From Micropterus salmoides (Eukaryota; Chordata; Actinopteri; Centrarchiformes; Centrarchidae), in assembly GCF_014851395.1 (NCBI RefSeq), contig NW_024041039.1:10397513-10461512 (forward strand): 64,000 nucleotides of DNA, given 5' to 3'. This document shows, piece by piece, positions 36,684 to 49,710 of this stretch; positions within the stretch are counted from its first letter, which is position 1, and each line of letters starts with the position of its first letter. The notes below the pieces were generated by a model. The model ran no database searches and was not told the origin of the DNA. It saw only the letters and a program-made list of their open reading frames with translations. A program made the translations under genes and the position numbers.

Positions 36684-38724
36684 GTATAAGGACATGTTGA
36701 AAAAAATCCCACAAAAAGACCAAAACCAACAATACGTTCACAATCCCTCCACCTTTTAGAACATGCTGACTTCCATACCCTCTCTGTTGCACTTAGCCCC
36801 AAGCACACTTTGTCCTACTGAAGACATAAATCTTCAAAAACAGCTCACAAATGTGTACTTTCATTTAAAAAAGGCTGAGTAAGCTGGACACTGTAGCTTT
36901 CAGTAAATGTTACTAAAGCAGGAGAAAGCAGTTGTTGAAGGACAATTTTCAGCTGCAGATTATTACACATTAGGTGCTCTAGTATTATTTAGCGTATGTA
37001 GGATTCATCTGTTCATTAGCCTGCTAACTTGGGAAAAATCCCTTTGGTTTTGGATCCTCCTCCAAAAATATTGTTGTGGAAGAAGCCTTTATTAATGACT
37101 CTAAGTTATAAATGTTTGTGTGTGTTGCATTGGATCTCACAGTCAAGCTGGAGGTCTGACAGAACCTGCCAGAGGACACAGCAGGGAGTCGTCCTGCCCT
37201 TATCAGACACGGGGTTATGTTTGGATTGTAAACATCCCGCGGACTGACTGAACCACACTACTACTCCAGAATTAGAAATGATACAGAAAGCATACAACTG
37301 TGACACTCAAAACAAAAGCAGTTCCAAGCTATACGAGTCTATAAAGAACAGCCACTTGTGAAGTTACAGAAGAAAACTGAACTGAAAACTGCAGAAAAGT
37401 CAAGACAGGAGAACAGTTTTTCTGCTAATACACTCATTCCTCCTTCCCCTAATCCAAACACTTCCACTCTTTTACCAACAAATCTTCAGAGTAGAGCTGA
37501 ACCTCCTAATGACAGCTGATTACTTTCCAAAGTGTCTGGTAGTCAGGCTTTACAACAGCCACGAATTTACAAGCATTTGGCCGGCGGCTGGTGGTTATTT
37601 CCACAACTTGAGGGGAAGCAGCAGGAACGATGATTTAAATGTTAAATATTCATCTTGGATGAAACTGCAGCCAACCCCTAATGACACAGAATGAGTGGAC
37701 CAAATGTTTACCAAATAAGCTGAGTAATCTCATCTGTCTTTATGCACACACATAAACATACAGTCACCCATACCTGTATTTCTAACTGATTCACATGCTT
37801 TATGCGCAAAACACTTAAAAACACCGCCAGAAGAGGAAGATGATGAGAAACTGACTTCTTCACAGTGTTTGGTCAGAATATATTGTGGAATGGTTTCTTT
37901 TGCAGATGAAAGTGGCCGACAGTTTACAACTGCCGAATAAGAGTCATGTCAAAACCATCAGTTCAAACATGTGACACGTGCTGTAGTTTAAGCTGAACAA
38001 AGCAAGCAAAATCTTACTGAAAATCCAGTTCTCTTTTCCTTCTGTCCTTACATAAATGTTTCTGAACTTCCTACGCCATTCCTTTAAGTGTTTTACGATA
38101 AACCTGCCACTTTCACTTACACACCAACAGTATTGGGAGTTTGCTATAGCTGTGGGGTGCCCTCATGGTTTAGGGATGAGAAAATGACTATGAATAGCAA
38201 ATCCCCATCTCCACTATTGCTTTATAATAAAAGGCGTGAAATGCAAAAAAAAAGCAATCAACTTTGTAAACTAGAAGTCAGCGTCACGAGATGTAAAATG
38301 ATAGTTTTAGACAACAATATATTAAACTTAACTGCCAATCTGTTTTATTTTTTATACATAGAGAAGTTTCAGAGTTGGTAGTATGAAGGAAAATATCAGA
38401 CTGGACATGCCGAACATAACATAACTGACACAATTGATGATACATTATTTTATATTGTTTTTATTTTAATTTAACAGTATGTTAATCAATTTTCAGGTCA
38501 GCTATACTGCATAAACATATTCCATGTTGACTCTTTTATACTGTATTTTAGCTAGCTTATGTTAGTTTTGTCAGTTAAGCTAGCTCATTTAGCATACTTT
38601 ACTACACAACACTGACACCTGGCAGTTTCTGGGTCTAAATATAGATTAGCAACTTGTTTCTATGTAAGAACTAGTATCTGTGGTGCGTCCTGTTTTAATT
38701 TATTATTGTGTTCATATCCACTTA

Positions 38725-39006
<282 letters not shown>

Positions 39007-40439
39007 TCAGAGCTCTGCCTCTGGACTCAGACTCCACTGAAAAATGGAAAACACAAGTCTACTCAGCACTTCATGCTTACATACTGTATATGGTTTGTCT
39101 GATTTGAGATTGCTGTCAAGAGTATACTGTATTAGCTGTTGTGAAGATAATAACTTTGTCCTGAGTGACACATTTAACTTGAATCTAAAGTCTTTTTTCT
39201 TTTCACAGTAATAAGGAAGCAAATAACATGAATCAGCCCAAACAGGATCCACAAATATGGTATTTCCTCGAGTAGTCCAGCTTCTGTTTTCATTTATAGC
39301 ACAAGAAAATAAAAATCTGACTTAACCCCTACAAATGCTCTCCGCTGACCACACTTCCCATGATTCACTGAGGAAATGTGAGTAACTCAAACACTAACGA
39401 TGAGTCCACACTGACATGAGGTTAATGAAAGCTTCCTCTCACTTTCCGTGTTGCTCTGTGACTATAACTACAAAGAAACATTCATACGTAAACATGTCCT
39501 GTACAAAGAAACAGACAGCTTGGAGAGATATTGCCACAGCCGGAACTTTTCTTTCCTTTTCGTCCCCAGTCTCTCCACATGCCCACACACACTGAACAAA
39601 ACCTCAGCAGGGAGGCTGTGTGTCGGTGGGGGAGTTGGGTTCATGCGTGCCGGCTCCCAGGCCTGCCAGCTACAAAGCAGGTCAGCGCTCTGCTTTTTAG
39701 CCAAATTACCTACTAACCCAATCCCCTGGTCTCTCCCACCTCCCCGCCCACAACTCCCTAGCCATGCAATCCCTTCTTAATTACAAGGCAAGACTGAAAC
39801 GGGATCCCGCGCAGCACAATAGTGTCTTTCTGCATGACAGTCCCATCACAGCTAGAGAGGGGGGCCGTCAGCTCGCCTCGGCAAAGAAAGGAGGAAAGAA
39901 TGTATGAGAATGAATGGGCCGACTGCTGAATGTGGGAAACTGGGGCGCTGAGGTTATTTTCACCTGGGGACGATTGACTAGTGGCTATTTTTTTCTGGGA
40001 GGATATTCATTTACAAAAGGTTAATACCCTACTGTGTGAACTCAATAAAAGTCTGATTATCTTGAGATAAAAGTAACAATAAGAATCAGCTTTGGGCTTT
40101 GAACTCGCAGGAGCCCAGCAATGACGCTGAGATGTGAGAGATTTTGAGTGAAAGTTTGCCTATCATTAAGTAAAAATGATACCAAAAGCAGTTTAAGAAA
40201 GTTAAAAAGTTAAGCAGTACTCAGACAGAAAGACAGACAGACTCAAAGTGCAGCCAGACACCGTCAGCAGAACAGCAGACATTCAAAGTCCAGCGACTAT
40301 AACTGCACCATGGCACTCCCTACAATTAGCATGCTCATAAATACAGGCCTAGCAAACAAATTACAGAAGACATGCGTGTGGAGGTTTCGCCAGCCGACCG
40401 CTGTACCCAGGCTGGACAGTCATAGTCCAGCTACCGACG

Positions 40440-40443
<4 letters not shown>

Positions 40444-40487
<44 letters not shown>
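40444..40487 (+). repeat. (TC)n microsatellite
   Basis: About 22 TC dinucleotides. This pure purine/pyrimidine tract can form triplex DNA. Confidence 0.95.
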
Positions 40488-40489
<2 letters not shown>

Positions 40490-42541
40490 GGCAGACTGGT
40501 GTATGAAGGTCAAGTAAAGAGGGACGCCGGCATGGAGAAGAGAACGCTTGAATAAGCCCTGCTTGGCCACAGTGGGCAAGCCAGGACAGATGAGGCCAGG
40601 CCCTCTTCCAGAAGCTAACAGCTGGGTGTAAACAAGCTATTTGATGGTTAAACACTCAGCGCTGCCATGCTAATTCTCCCCGGAACAATTCCTATAACAC
40701 TCCCTGCTTGTTGGACATGAGGGGGTTGTTACAGTTCATGCCAACCGGTGCCAGGGAGTGGATAATCAGCAAGTGTAAAGTTAAACTTTGTGCAGGATGA
40801 GGAAGGAAGGCAACCAGAGGTTACAAGAGGCCACTTCTCTCTGCATCGGTGTGCATAAGGACAAAGTCAACCCGACATCACCAGCCTGTCAAGAATGAGG
40901 TCAATTTCACTGTGTGTGTGGGTGTAATGTAGCTTTTGTTGCAGCTAAGATTTAAACTGGAGTAATTTTCTCCTTTTGCATGAGCATAACCCTCCATTGT
41001 GGGATGGTTTATAGGAACGCAGAAGACTGTTTTCCACTGAGTCTACTGTTATATACAATCTGATAAATACTCTTCTCTTCTGCATCTCCATCTGGCATAT
41101 GCCAATGCTCGAAACATTCAGGTGTAGGGCAAGCTTTCCAGGTTCTCCTTGTTTGGTAATACCCAGGCCACCCAGAGCGGGCAGGCAGGGAGGTGCACAG
41201 ATGAAGCCCAGAATGGTGAGTCCTCTCCTGGCTGCAGAGAGACACAAAGGCCCTGGGAGCTTCTCTACTTCCATTTAGCTGGGGGAACTTGCATGTAGCC
41301 GCAGCCAGAGCAAACACTGGGGAAGACGACTGAATGGAAACGCCACCGCAGCGATCCCAGCAGGATCGTTTCAACGTCTGCCATCGCCGAGAACTGCTTT
41401 TCCATTGACTAGACTTATACAGTTATGCTGCATTATTCCTCAGACTGAGTGAGATTTGAAATCCAGAGAGGAGAGTTTTTATTCAAAATGTGGAAGCTAT
41501 CAGAGCTCGTTATAAAATTGTTTGGACGGGACAGTGTGTGGCGTTTCTGTCTGGCTGTTTGACTGCACCTTTGGTCAAAGGATCGAGGGCGTGTGCTGCT
41601 CTTCAGAGGATGCAAGGAGCACACGTCCTTGCACTGACTGAAACCCCCCTTAATCACCACATATTCAAACACACACTCCCCGGCCAGTCGTAACTCTTCA
41701 GCGCTTGCTTATCAGAACACAGACAGACATAGATGGAGATGCACACTGAAATAGATTGGAAACAGACACACACAGTCTGACACACTGCTGAGCATGCAGC
41801 TGCGGTGATGTAAGTGATTAGGTGGTTCAGTGATATCATCCCCACCAGACATTTCAAATCCCCACTGCTGTTGTCTCTGCTGAGGTCCAGCTTGGCTTCC
41901 CCACGTTTTTTGCATCTGACCACCACACACTCACAAAATAAAAAAAGACTCCCGTCAAACAGCACAGGAGCATATGTGTAAATCTGGGTCAGTCGCTGCA
42001 GATTTGTGTCAGCATGGCAGATCTCTGTGTACAAAAGGAGACAAAGACAAATTATCAGAGAACACGAGGAGTCAAGTATGGGTGTGTTAAATATTGCCTT
42101 ATCTTCTGCTCTGCAACCCCATATGTTTAACAAAGGGGACCTCTGTCGACTCCCATCCGGCCAAGTAGGCCTCACGCTTTTGTTTAAATTAGTGCCTCAC
42201 TATTTTGGTCCCATTTTGCAGCTACAGCTGGGATTTCTTCCTATAAGAGGGGGGTGTTGGTAGTGGCTCTCCAACACAGCTACAAATTTTTTAAACTTTG
42301 ACCCCATTCTTGGAAAACAGAGGTTTAATGTAATTTGATGAAAAAGGAGAATGTTTTAAAAGTTAATAAATAACAGCGTGTTCCCTACTTTTTATTCTTA
42401 TCTTGTAATAATTCAGATTCAAAAGGCAATTTCAACAGAGTAATTACTCAAATTAGACATTTAAAGCCCTACAGAGGCAAATGCAAGTCCTTAGCCTGTT
42501 TTTTTAAATCATGAATACACCTCAAGTTTATCCTAACATTT

Positions 42542-42790
42542 ATCATCTTATCTATCTTGTCTTACTCCTCCTCCTTTTCCTATCTGCCTCATCCCTCCTC
42601 CTCCAACACCTCTCACTTTTTCACCCCCCTGCACTTGTTCCCCCTCTCTTTGCAGCACCTTTCCCACCTTCCTCTTCCCTCCCTCTTTCCTCCTCTTCCC
42701 TCCCTTTTCCCTTCCATCTTTCCTCTACTACATCCTCTCCTCCTACCTTCGCCAGCAAGCAAACCTGCAGCTCTCTCTCCCAGCTCAGGT
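42542..42790 (+). repeat. Long polypyrimidine tract
   Basis: About 250 bp in which the plus strand is nearly all C and T (for example CCTCTTCCCTCCCTTTTCCC), with few purines. It creates Ser/Pro/Leu-rich false ORFs on plus and Glu/Gly/Arg-rich ones on minus. It is followed at 42905-42939 by a CA array. Confidence 0.85.
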
Positions 42791-42903
42791 TAATGACAAG
42801 CCTCAGCAAACTGACCTCACTCATTATCAGTCTCAGCCTTAAATACAGGCCCTGACATTCTTCTGTACTGAGGTGTAAACATCGACCTCTGCAGCCCTCC
42901 ATC

Positions 42904-42904
<1 letters not shown>

Positions 42905-42939
<35 letters not shown>
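42905..42939 (+). repeat. (CA)n microsatellite
   Basis: About 17 CA dinucleotides. Confidence 0.95.
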
Positions 42940-42941
<2 letters not shown>

Positions 42942-44124
42942 CAAAAGTGTTGACTCTCCTGCAGCACTTCAGGGCATGGAGAAAGGCATCATTTTTGAAG
43001 GGGAAAAATCGCATGAGTTATAGCAAAAGACACACCCTACCATACACTGTGAGACAGAGATAATATATCTTCTCTTCATGCTTTAGCTTTAGAAGGTGTT
43101 ATAGCTATGGCTGCTGCTGGAGGGGTCAGATTGATGTAGGCTATGGAGCAGTATGGACCATCATGATTTCTCCAGATGCGCATGATGAAGAGAAGTGTGC
43201 ATATGTGGCAGACATACATATGCACAATTTCCTCTAAAGTCATGCAAATATAAACATGTTTTTTCCCCCCATTTCTGGATTCACATATAGACTTAATATA
43301 GCTTTAGTAATATATTTAGAGCTACTCCAAGACACGCATTGGCCGAGATTTTGTCCAAAAAAACCCACAAGGAACAGGTGTGCCAGGCGCTTAGTAGAAT
43401 AGTAGCAACAGTAAAACCGTCGGTCAGCGAAAAAGAGTTCAATCAAACTTCTGACATCTCTCTCAATACTCCGCTGAAGCTGCGGCTTTTCTCCCAAACA
43501 ACCTCCTGCGTCTTGGTTAAATGTGTCTTTTGGCATCTGCATTACAAACACTGCGTGACATGCTGGAAGCAAAGAGATAAATCGGCAGTTTGCTTCTACA
43601 GCAGAGCCCTTCACAGCTTCTTTACCTTGTATCTTTGTTGTCTCTCCCCCCCTTCAGTCGGCTTTCTCCGATCACGGACACCTTCCCCGGTAATTCGCTG
43701 CAATTGGGCTCATAACGACTTCTTCTTCAGTACGTTGACTTTCTGTCTGCTCTCAGTCCTCATTAGTTTGTTTGTCAGTGTTTCATGTCTTGTGTTGCCC
43801 TCGTCCCGCTGCTGTCCTTGGCTTTCTTTGGAGCGCAGACTTCAGTGGGACTCACTGAGCTCCATTCAACAGACTCATCCCATATTCCTTTAAAGGGCCC
43901 ATTGCAGGATCAAATTTCTCCAGGAGTCAGGCCCCCCTTATAGGCAGGAGCGGCTCAGGATATTGCATTAAGGCTGCCTAGAGGTTTTTCTTCCAGGATG
44001 TAAACACGTTCTTGATTTCTTTGAGCTGATGTCTGAACCAGAGTTTAATTTACAGCTTTACACACTGAAGATTAAATATCCCCTTCAGATATGTTTTAAG
44101 ATAGTATAAAAACTCTTGATTTGA

Positions 44125-45012
44125 ATAATGATTAATTATGTATTAATCTTTTGGTTTTCCATTATCATGCTAACATGTTCACAACAACAACATTATGATG
44201 ATGTGAAGCAGGCCTACTGTGTGTTCACCTGTTAGGCGTGTTAGCATGCTAACATTCGCTAATTAGCTGCACTAAACACAGCAAAGGGAATGTCATTAGC
44301 AAGTGTTCATGAATGTTGCTGATGATTGCCTATCAATTGGACAAACTGAAACTTATCGTTCAGTAACTATTCTACTATGATAGACATCAATATTTGACCT
44401 GATGGTGTGATGAAATGTCATTGGATCATCAATGCTAGTATGCTAATATACTCCCAATGACAATGCTAAGATACTGATTTTGAGCTAATGTTAGCTTATT
44501 TGTTGTGTACAACTGAGATGGGAATATCATTAGTACTAAGTATTTGGTCACAAACCAAACTAATGACACAATGAAAGTTTGACCTGATGGTGACACTAGA
44601 TGAAACAAGTACAGGATTACCTACTACAGTTAATCCTGAAGGGGAAATTAGTGTGTGTTCCAAATTTCACACAATCCATACAATAGTTTTTGAAACATTT
44701 AACTTGAGTAAAAGTCATGGGATCACTAAAGTTATTAGGACATTGTCTAAAAACTTTCAGACTTTCATAGCAATTCATCCAGTAGTTGTTGAGATATTTC
44801 AGTCTAGACCAAAGTGGTGGACAGGCCAACACTGACATTAAAAACACATCTACTTTCCCTAAGTGAAAAAATCTAGAATCTCTGAATATATAAATATTTT
44901 TTATTTTAAAAGTCCAGCGGCTGGGCACAAATACGTCTCCTACTTCACTGAAAGTCCATTCTCATGCTCAAGTTTCCACATAGTTGCATATTGGACCACA
45001 AGCTAGTTGTGA
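44125..45012 (+). repeat. Fish 'GCTAACATGCTAAC' dispersed repeat, copy 1
   Basis: The phrases GTGTTAGCATGCTAACATTC, GTTTGACCTGATGGTGACAC, AATTCATCCAGTAGTTGTTG and AGATATTTCAGTCTAGACCA form the consensus order of a very common teleost repeat. Blocks near 44845-45010 recur at 46470-46620. The SINE at 45013 interrupts it. Confidence 0.7.
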
Positions 45013-45295
45013 TGCCACAAAATCGACCGTGCGACTGTGGCTCAGGAAGTAGAGCGGGTTGCCCGTTAATTGAAAGGTTGCTGGCTCCTCCTGGCTGCAT
45101 GTCGAAGTGTCCTTGGGCAAGATACTGAACCCCGAATTGCCCCTGGTGGCTGTTCCACCAGTGTATGAATGTTAGTTTCTATTTGAGCACTTAGGCTTGG
45201 TGGATGGTGAATGCAGATATAGTGTAAAAGCGCTTTGAGTGGTTGAAAAGACTAGAAAGGCGCTATACAAATACGGAGCATTTACATTTATAATC
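45013..45295 (+). mobile_element. tRNA-derived SINE (GTAAAAGCGCTTTGAGTGG type)
   Basis: The tRNA-like head is GACTGTGGCTCAGGAAGTAG and AGCGGGTTGCCCG, with the B-box region at AAAGGTTGCTGGCTCC. The conserved body is GTCCTTGGGCAAGATACTGA and the tail GTAAAAGCGCTTTGAGTGG...GGCGCTATACAAATAC. This body and tail pair is one of the most widespread teleost SINE types. The copy is near full length and lies inside an older repeat. Confidence 0.85.
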
Positions 45296-46389
45296 CTTTT
45301 GTTCACTCACATATATATGTGAGCAAGTATCTGCACTGTGAAAGTAAAAAAAATCCAAGTGAAGTAACAAGTAAAGCACATTTTTGAGTAGAGGGGGGGT
45401 CTTTAAGTGATTTGGAGAAGTCTGTTTATTACCTCTGATTAAAAATCAAGAATTAAAGACCACCATGAGTGAGCATTGAGAAGTCCAATTTTTAGGTTTT
45501 AAGTAGCCTTGCCTAATTACAGTACGTTGGTTTATTGGGAAGTTGTTAAAACACTGTGTGGAGCGTTGCAACTGTAATGAATCATTATCTAGGCAGTAAA
45601 AGAATTGTGAGGGGATCATGTTGGAAAATTTGAGACCACACCAACACAATACAAGTGCACTCAGGTCTTGATGATCCCCTTCAGTCCTTCATTCTCTAAA
45701 TCTCAGAAGGATTCCCTCAAATGTCAGAAATAGTTTACAGTCAAGCTGCTTTAATCATCGTTGTAGTTTAGAAACAAATGGAGCCTAATCAAAAAAGCAG
45801 ACTTGTGGTCCTGGTGGGAAGATCGGTTTCCTCTCTGTAATATTCGCATATCACCATTTGGAACGGTTTATTATGTCTGTCTGCTAAATGTAACACCTAA
45901 ATAAATAATTCTCATCAGTTTCTAGATTACTTTTACATTCATATCATAAAAGACAAATATTACAGAGTGTCTCAGTATAATAACAAGAGAAGAACATTTA
46001 AAATCGAATTATGCCAAAAATGGAACCAGTGCATGATTTTTTTTTAAGTTTGCGTGTTAATGTAACAAGCATGCAGTGGTGTGACACACCCTGCTGCTTA
46101 CACTGACTGAAGTAGTATTACACAAAGACAGAGTGCATACATGAAGATAGAATCAGACGCAGACAGAGAAAACCAACCTGTTCTCACTCCCAGACTCGTC
46201 ACATATGGACGCATGGTCAAGACCATCCACGTCAGTGTGTTGAGAAAACACACAAACAACTACAAGTATTCCTCAGCTGATGGTCTGTGATCACATTAGA
46301 GCAATTCAGCAACACAAATACTATGTTCAACCTTCTCCAGAGGACATGTGTGTGTGCTTCTATAGTACACAGACATTATCCAGATAGTT

Positions 46390-46990
46390 TCCTATGGATG
46401 CTATCAAGAGTCTACAGCTTTGCTAGTGGCTCTGTGAGGCTGTACTTGAGCTAAATGCTAACATTAAATATTCAAAACATATCTACTCTTTTCCCCATAG
46501 TGAAAAAATCTGAATGTATGAATATTTTTCATTTCAAAAGTCCAACAAAGATGTCTCTTAATTCAGTCTCATGTTTCCACATCACACTGTAAGTAGCATA
46601 CTGGACCACAACTGGCTTCCAGACTAGTGATTGTTGTTTTCTAGCATGGATGCTATCAAGAGTCTACAGCCTTGCCAGTGGCTCATTGAGGTTGTATACA
46701 GTGGTGCCTTGAACTAAATGCTAACGTCTGCACGACAACATGCTAACAATGAAAATGCTAACATGCTGATGTTTAGCAGTTTTAATGTTTACCATGTACA
46801 CCAAAGTTTAGCATGTCAGCTTGCTAACATTTGTTGAGATATTTCAGTCAAAACTACACCTGTGAACCCATGGTGGTTCTAGAAGTAAACCCTCACCAAA
46901 GTCATATGTTTTGTCCTAATTGCCATGACTGTCTGTACAGAAGTTAATGGAAATAATGGAAAAATTACCATCCAGAGAGCTACGCTGCTA
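46390..46990 (+). repeat. Fish 'GCTAACATGCTAAC' dispersed repeat, copies 2 and 3
   Basis: GATGCTATCAAGAGTCTACA occurs twice (near 46398 and 46648), each followed by GCTAGTGGCTC/GCCAGTGGCTC and by GAGCTAAATGCTAAC or GAACTAAATGCTAAC. ACATCTACT...TGAAAAAATCT and GTTTCCACAT...GGACCACAA are shared with 44845-45005. Another fragment is near 58720-58780. The block is a local duplication of one family. Confidence 0.65.
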
Positions 46991-47229
46991 GTATTGATTA
47001 TATTAATAGCTTATATTGTTTTGGTTTTTTTACCCAGATCTGGTTCAGGCCGTATTTATCATTCATTCCTGTTTAGACAATATTTGGGGCTTCTCTGAAA
47101 GATAACACTCTAAAGTGTCAAACTCAAAAGTCAGTGCTACTGGAATTGATATAAGTTTAAACACACTAAGAGTAACAAATTCATTTCTGCTTGAAAAAGT
47201 TTCCTAACAAATGCATGCAGACAAAGCTG

Positions 47230-47690
47230 GATATCGTTATTTTCAGAATTTTATTGGCTACACGAAGGGCCAGTCTTCAGCAAAATTGGTTGCAAATGGC
47301 TTGATATACCCACAAAATAATAGGGGCTGGCCCTTCATTACAGCGCGGGCTCTCGTTGGCTATTGTAGGCTGTGGACTGGACATGTGAGCTCCTATTGGG
47401 TCGACTTGCCAGTCGAAAGGTCAGAGTTCAGCGGCTACTTTGAATACAAGATATCATATTTGTTTACATCCAAAATTGGAGTTAGTACGGTTATAATGAC
47501 ATCCTAGCCACATCGGCCGGCAAATATAAAACGATGCAGTACCTGGGGATTTATTGATGGAATGTGCTTTGGACTAAATATTTTTACTGGATTGGATCAT
47601 CTGGACCTTTGACAATGTACCTTTGTTGGAATATAATTGATCAGTGGATTAAGTTACTATCAGGCTTCAAAGGTGAGCTGCGTCAAGTTT
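47230..47690 (+). promoter_or_regulatory. CCAAT/TATA promoter-like cassette with putative 5' exon
   Basis: Inverted CCAAT boxes (ATTGG) occur near 47248 (TTTATTGGCTAC) and 47395 (CCTATTGGGTC), with a GTTGGCTATTG near 47355. They are followed by a TATA-like AAATATAAAACG near 47522 and then, after about 140 bp, a good donor AAAG|GTGAGC near 47670. This looks like a small promoter plus non-coding first exon on plus. Inference: it probably belongs to a transposon and not to a host gene, because it sits among repeats and no conserved downstream exon was found. It could alternatively be an upstream mta exon, which RNA reads would settle. Confidence 0.4.
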
Positions 47691-48089
47691 GATTGTAATG
47701 ATTGGTCTGACAGAGGCGCTGATTGTACCCGCTGTTGTGATTGTATCTTGAAATGTTTTGCAATGGTCGAATCACAAGGATTTTAGAGTATGAACTTAAC
47801 ATAGCAGTTTTGGGCACATAACGAAAGCTGTCATCAGGACCTGTCACCACCAGGAATGTTAAGAGGTTTTCACATAGCTCTCTAAAATAGTTTAAACCAA
47901 TACTGAATATTATAACATTAATGAAGCTAAGATTTATTACAGAACTAGTGTATTAAACTGCATTCGCTTTAGCTCTGTGTTCCTACTAAATTTGCAACAG
48001 GGCGTAGCTTAATACTTAACCCTAGCTTTCTATGCATTTGACCAGCCGTAAGTTAGCTAAAAATCCATAGTCACGTAACATACCTTTCT

Positions 48090-48506
48090 TTATGGGTCCT
48101 TTGTTGTGGTGGTAATGTCACTGATTTTTGAGCCGCAGACCTTGCACACTGCTGTTTTTTTCTGCCTACCGTCAATGACAACATAATTTTTGTGTTTGTC
48201 TGTGTTGTACACATAAAGGTCTTTTTCTATGCCACTGGTTACAGAGATCCGGAGTGCTATGTGAAAGCACACATGGTTGCAGGATTATGCCGCAAACGGT
48301 GGAATGAATGAATGAATGTATTTAATAAAAAAATCAAGTCATTTTCAAGTCATCTGTCTCAAGTCTAAGTTAAGTGTCAAGTCTTGAATACCAAGTCAAA
48401 GTCAAGTCGAGTCTTGTCTGTTTTAGTCAAGCAAGTCTCAAGTCTTTAAATTTGCATCTCGAGTCTGACTCGAGTCAAGTCATGTGACTCGAGTCCCCCA
48501 CCTCTG
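48090..48506 (-). mobile_element. hAT-like element end with BED zinc-finger transposase fragment
   Basis: Read on minus from 48506, it starts CAGAGGTGGGGGACTCGAGT, a hAT-style terminus. A subterminal region follows, rich in GACTTGAGAC/GACTCGAG repeats (48335-48500). An open frame then reads GRQKKTAVCKVCGSKISDIT at about 48180-48095. VCKVCGSKI is the first half of a BED zinc finger, as found at the N-terminus of hAT transposases. The frame stops soon after and the second finger half (H-x-H) is missing. I could not find the opposite inverted terminus, so the copy is truncated. Confidence 0.65.
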
Positions 48507-49219
48507 ATGTAATATAATACATTTTAAGACTTAGTGGCTTTATTCCACTATTAACTTTTAAGTATTTAAATTTAAGTGGTGACTGGAGAGCTGTTTGTCC
48601 ATTCACATCACTGATATGGCTCTGTATGTTTGCTCAAAACTATCATAAGTTCCAAATTGATTCTAATGGGTGTGGATTTATCAGGAAAACTGTAACAATG
48701 CTGAGAAAAACACAACTGTGTGTATCAAACTTTCCTGATATGATTAACCACCTTTCTGGGGAAAATGCTTTCAAATTCCATCCTGGAAAAGGTCAGTTCT
48801 GGAAGTGGGAGGGGTGAGTTTACAGCAGGGATTTTGGCGTTCTAGCTTACCGGGCTAAAGGCTCTGCCTTCTGTTGCACAATAAGTCAGTGCCTCAGTGC
48901 TCTCAGTCAAAACAACTGGTGTCAGCCCTACATGGTTTACATGCCTATTCTCGGGCACAGCTGCCAAGGGGGAGGCAGGACAGTAGAGAGGGAGCTTAAG
49001 CCCAGTTTTACCAAGTGTTTCGCAGATTACTGTGTTTTCTTACAGCTATTTACCTCCAGAGCTTTGTGATGACCCAGACTGTGACTGGGTCACTGAGCAG
49101 AGATGGGAGACAAAGACAGAGCTGAAATGAAGTACTGGATGACAGTTCAGATACATAATATTTAATACTGGAGACTGAGAAAATGAAAGGAAAGAAAGAT
49201 GATGGTTTGATGCCTGAAA

Positions 49220-49710
49220 CTCTCTTAAAAGAATAAGTCTGGCGATATTCTATACTTTTCTTGTCAACAAATCTCCACGGAAAGAAACTACAACAATGAA
49301 TTGATTTGATTATTTTCTGTTTGGCCAAAACCTGATACACTTGACTAATCTCCTCCATTATTGGTCAATTAAAAACCCATCAATGAGTGACAAAGTTCCA
49401 CTGGTGCCTTCATTAGGATGAACATGGGCACTGTGGTTAATTTAGAGTCGATCCCACATACACTGTTCAGCTGTTGTAAATACTTGTTTGCACACCAAAA
49501 CCGTGACTGAAAATAGCCCCAAACAAATTACTCTTTGAGTAGCATTTGCTAAAAACTACAGTATCCAGCTGTTTGGGCTTATTTATAGTTTATTAAAATT
49601 AGAAGTATGTATTTTTAACCTGTTTTTAAAGAGTTGCATCTTCAGTAGGAACAGACTAAACTGTATTGAGAAATGGGGTGAAGCATTGTTGATTTTGGTC
49701 TTTTCATCAG
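49220..49710. repeat. Dispersed repeat copy 2 (uninterrupted partner of 32930-33420)
   Basis: Contains TTGTCAACAAATCTCC, GTTAATTTAGAGTCGATCCC, TTTGCTAAAAACTACAGTA and TTTTGGTCTTTTCAT in the same order as the 33-kb copy, without the 48-bp insertion. Confidence 0.7.

Noticed and set aside
41654..42175. 173-codon minus-strand open frame
   Set aside because: Cys-rich with ICISIYVCLCS-type runs from CA/TG-rich sequence, and no domain recognised.
42511..42944. Open frames of 114, 78 and 107 codons
   Set aside because: They are translations of the polypyrimidine tract and the CA array.
43339..43893. 184-codon plus-strand open frame, the longest without N
   Set aside because: No recognised domain, low-complexity Ser/Leu/Cys-rich C-terminal half, no convincing splice or promoter context and no conserved neighbour. 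It is probably chance, though an expression check would be cheap.
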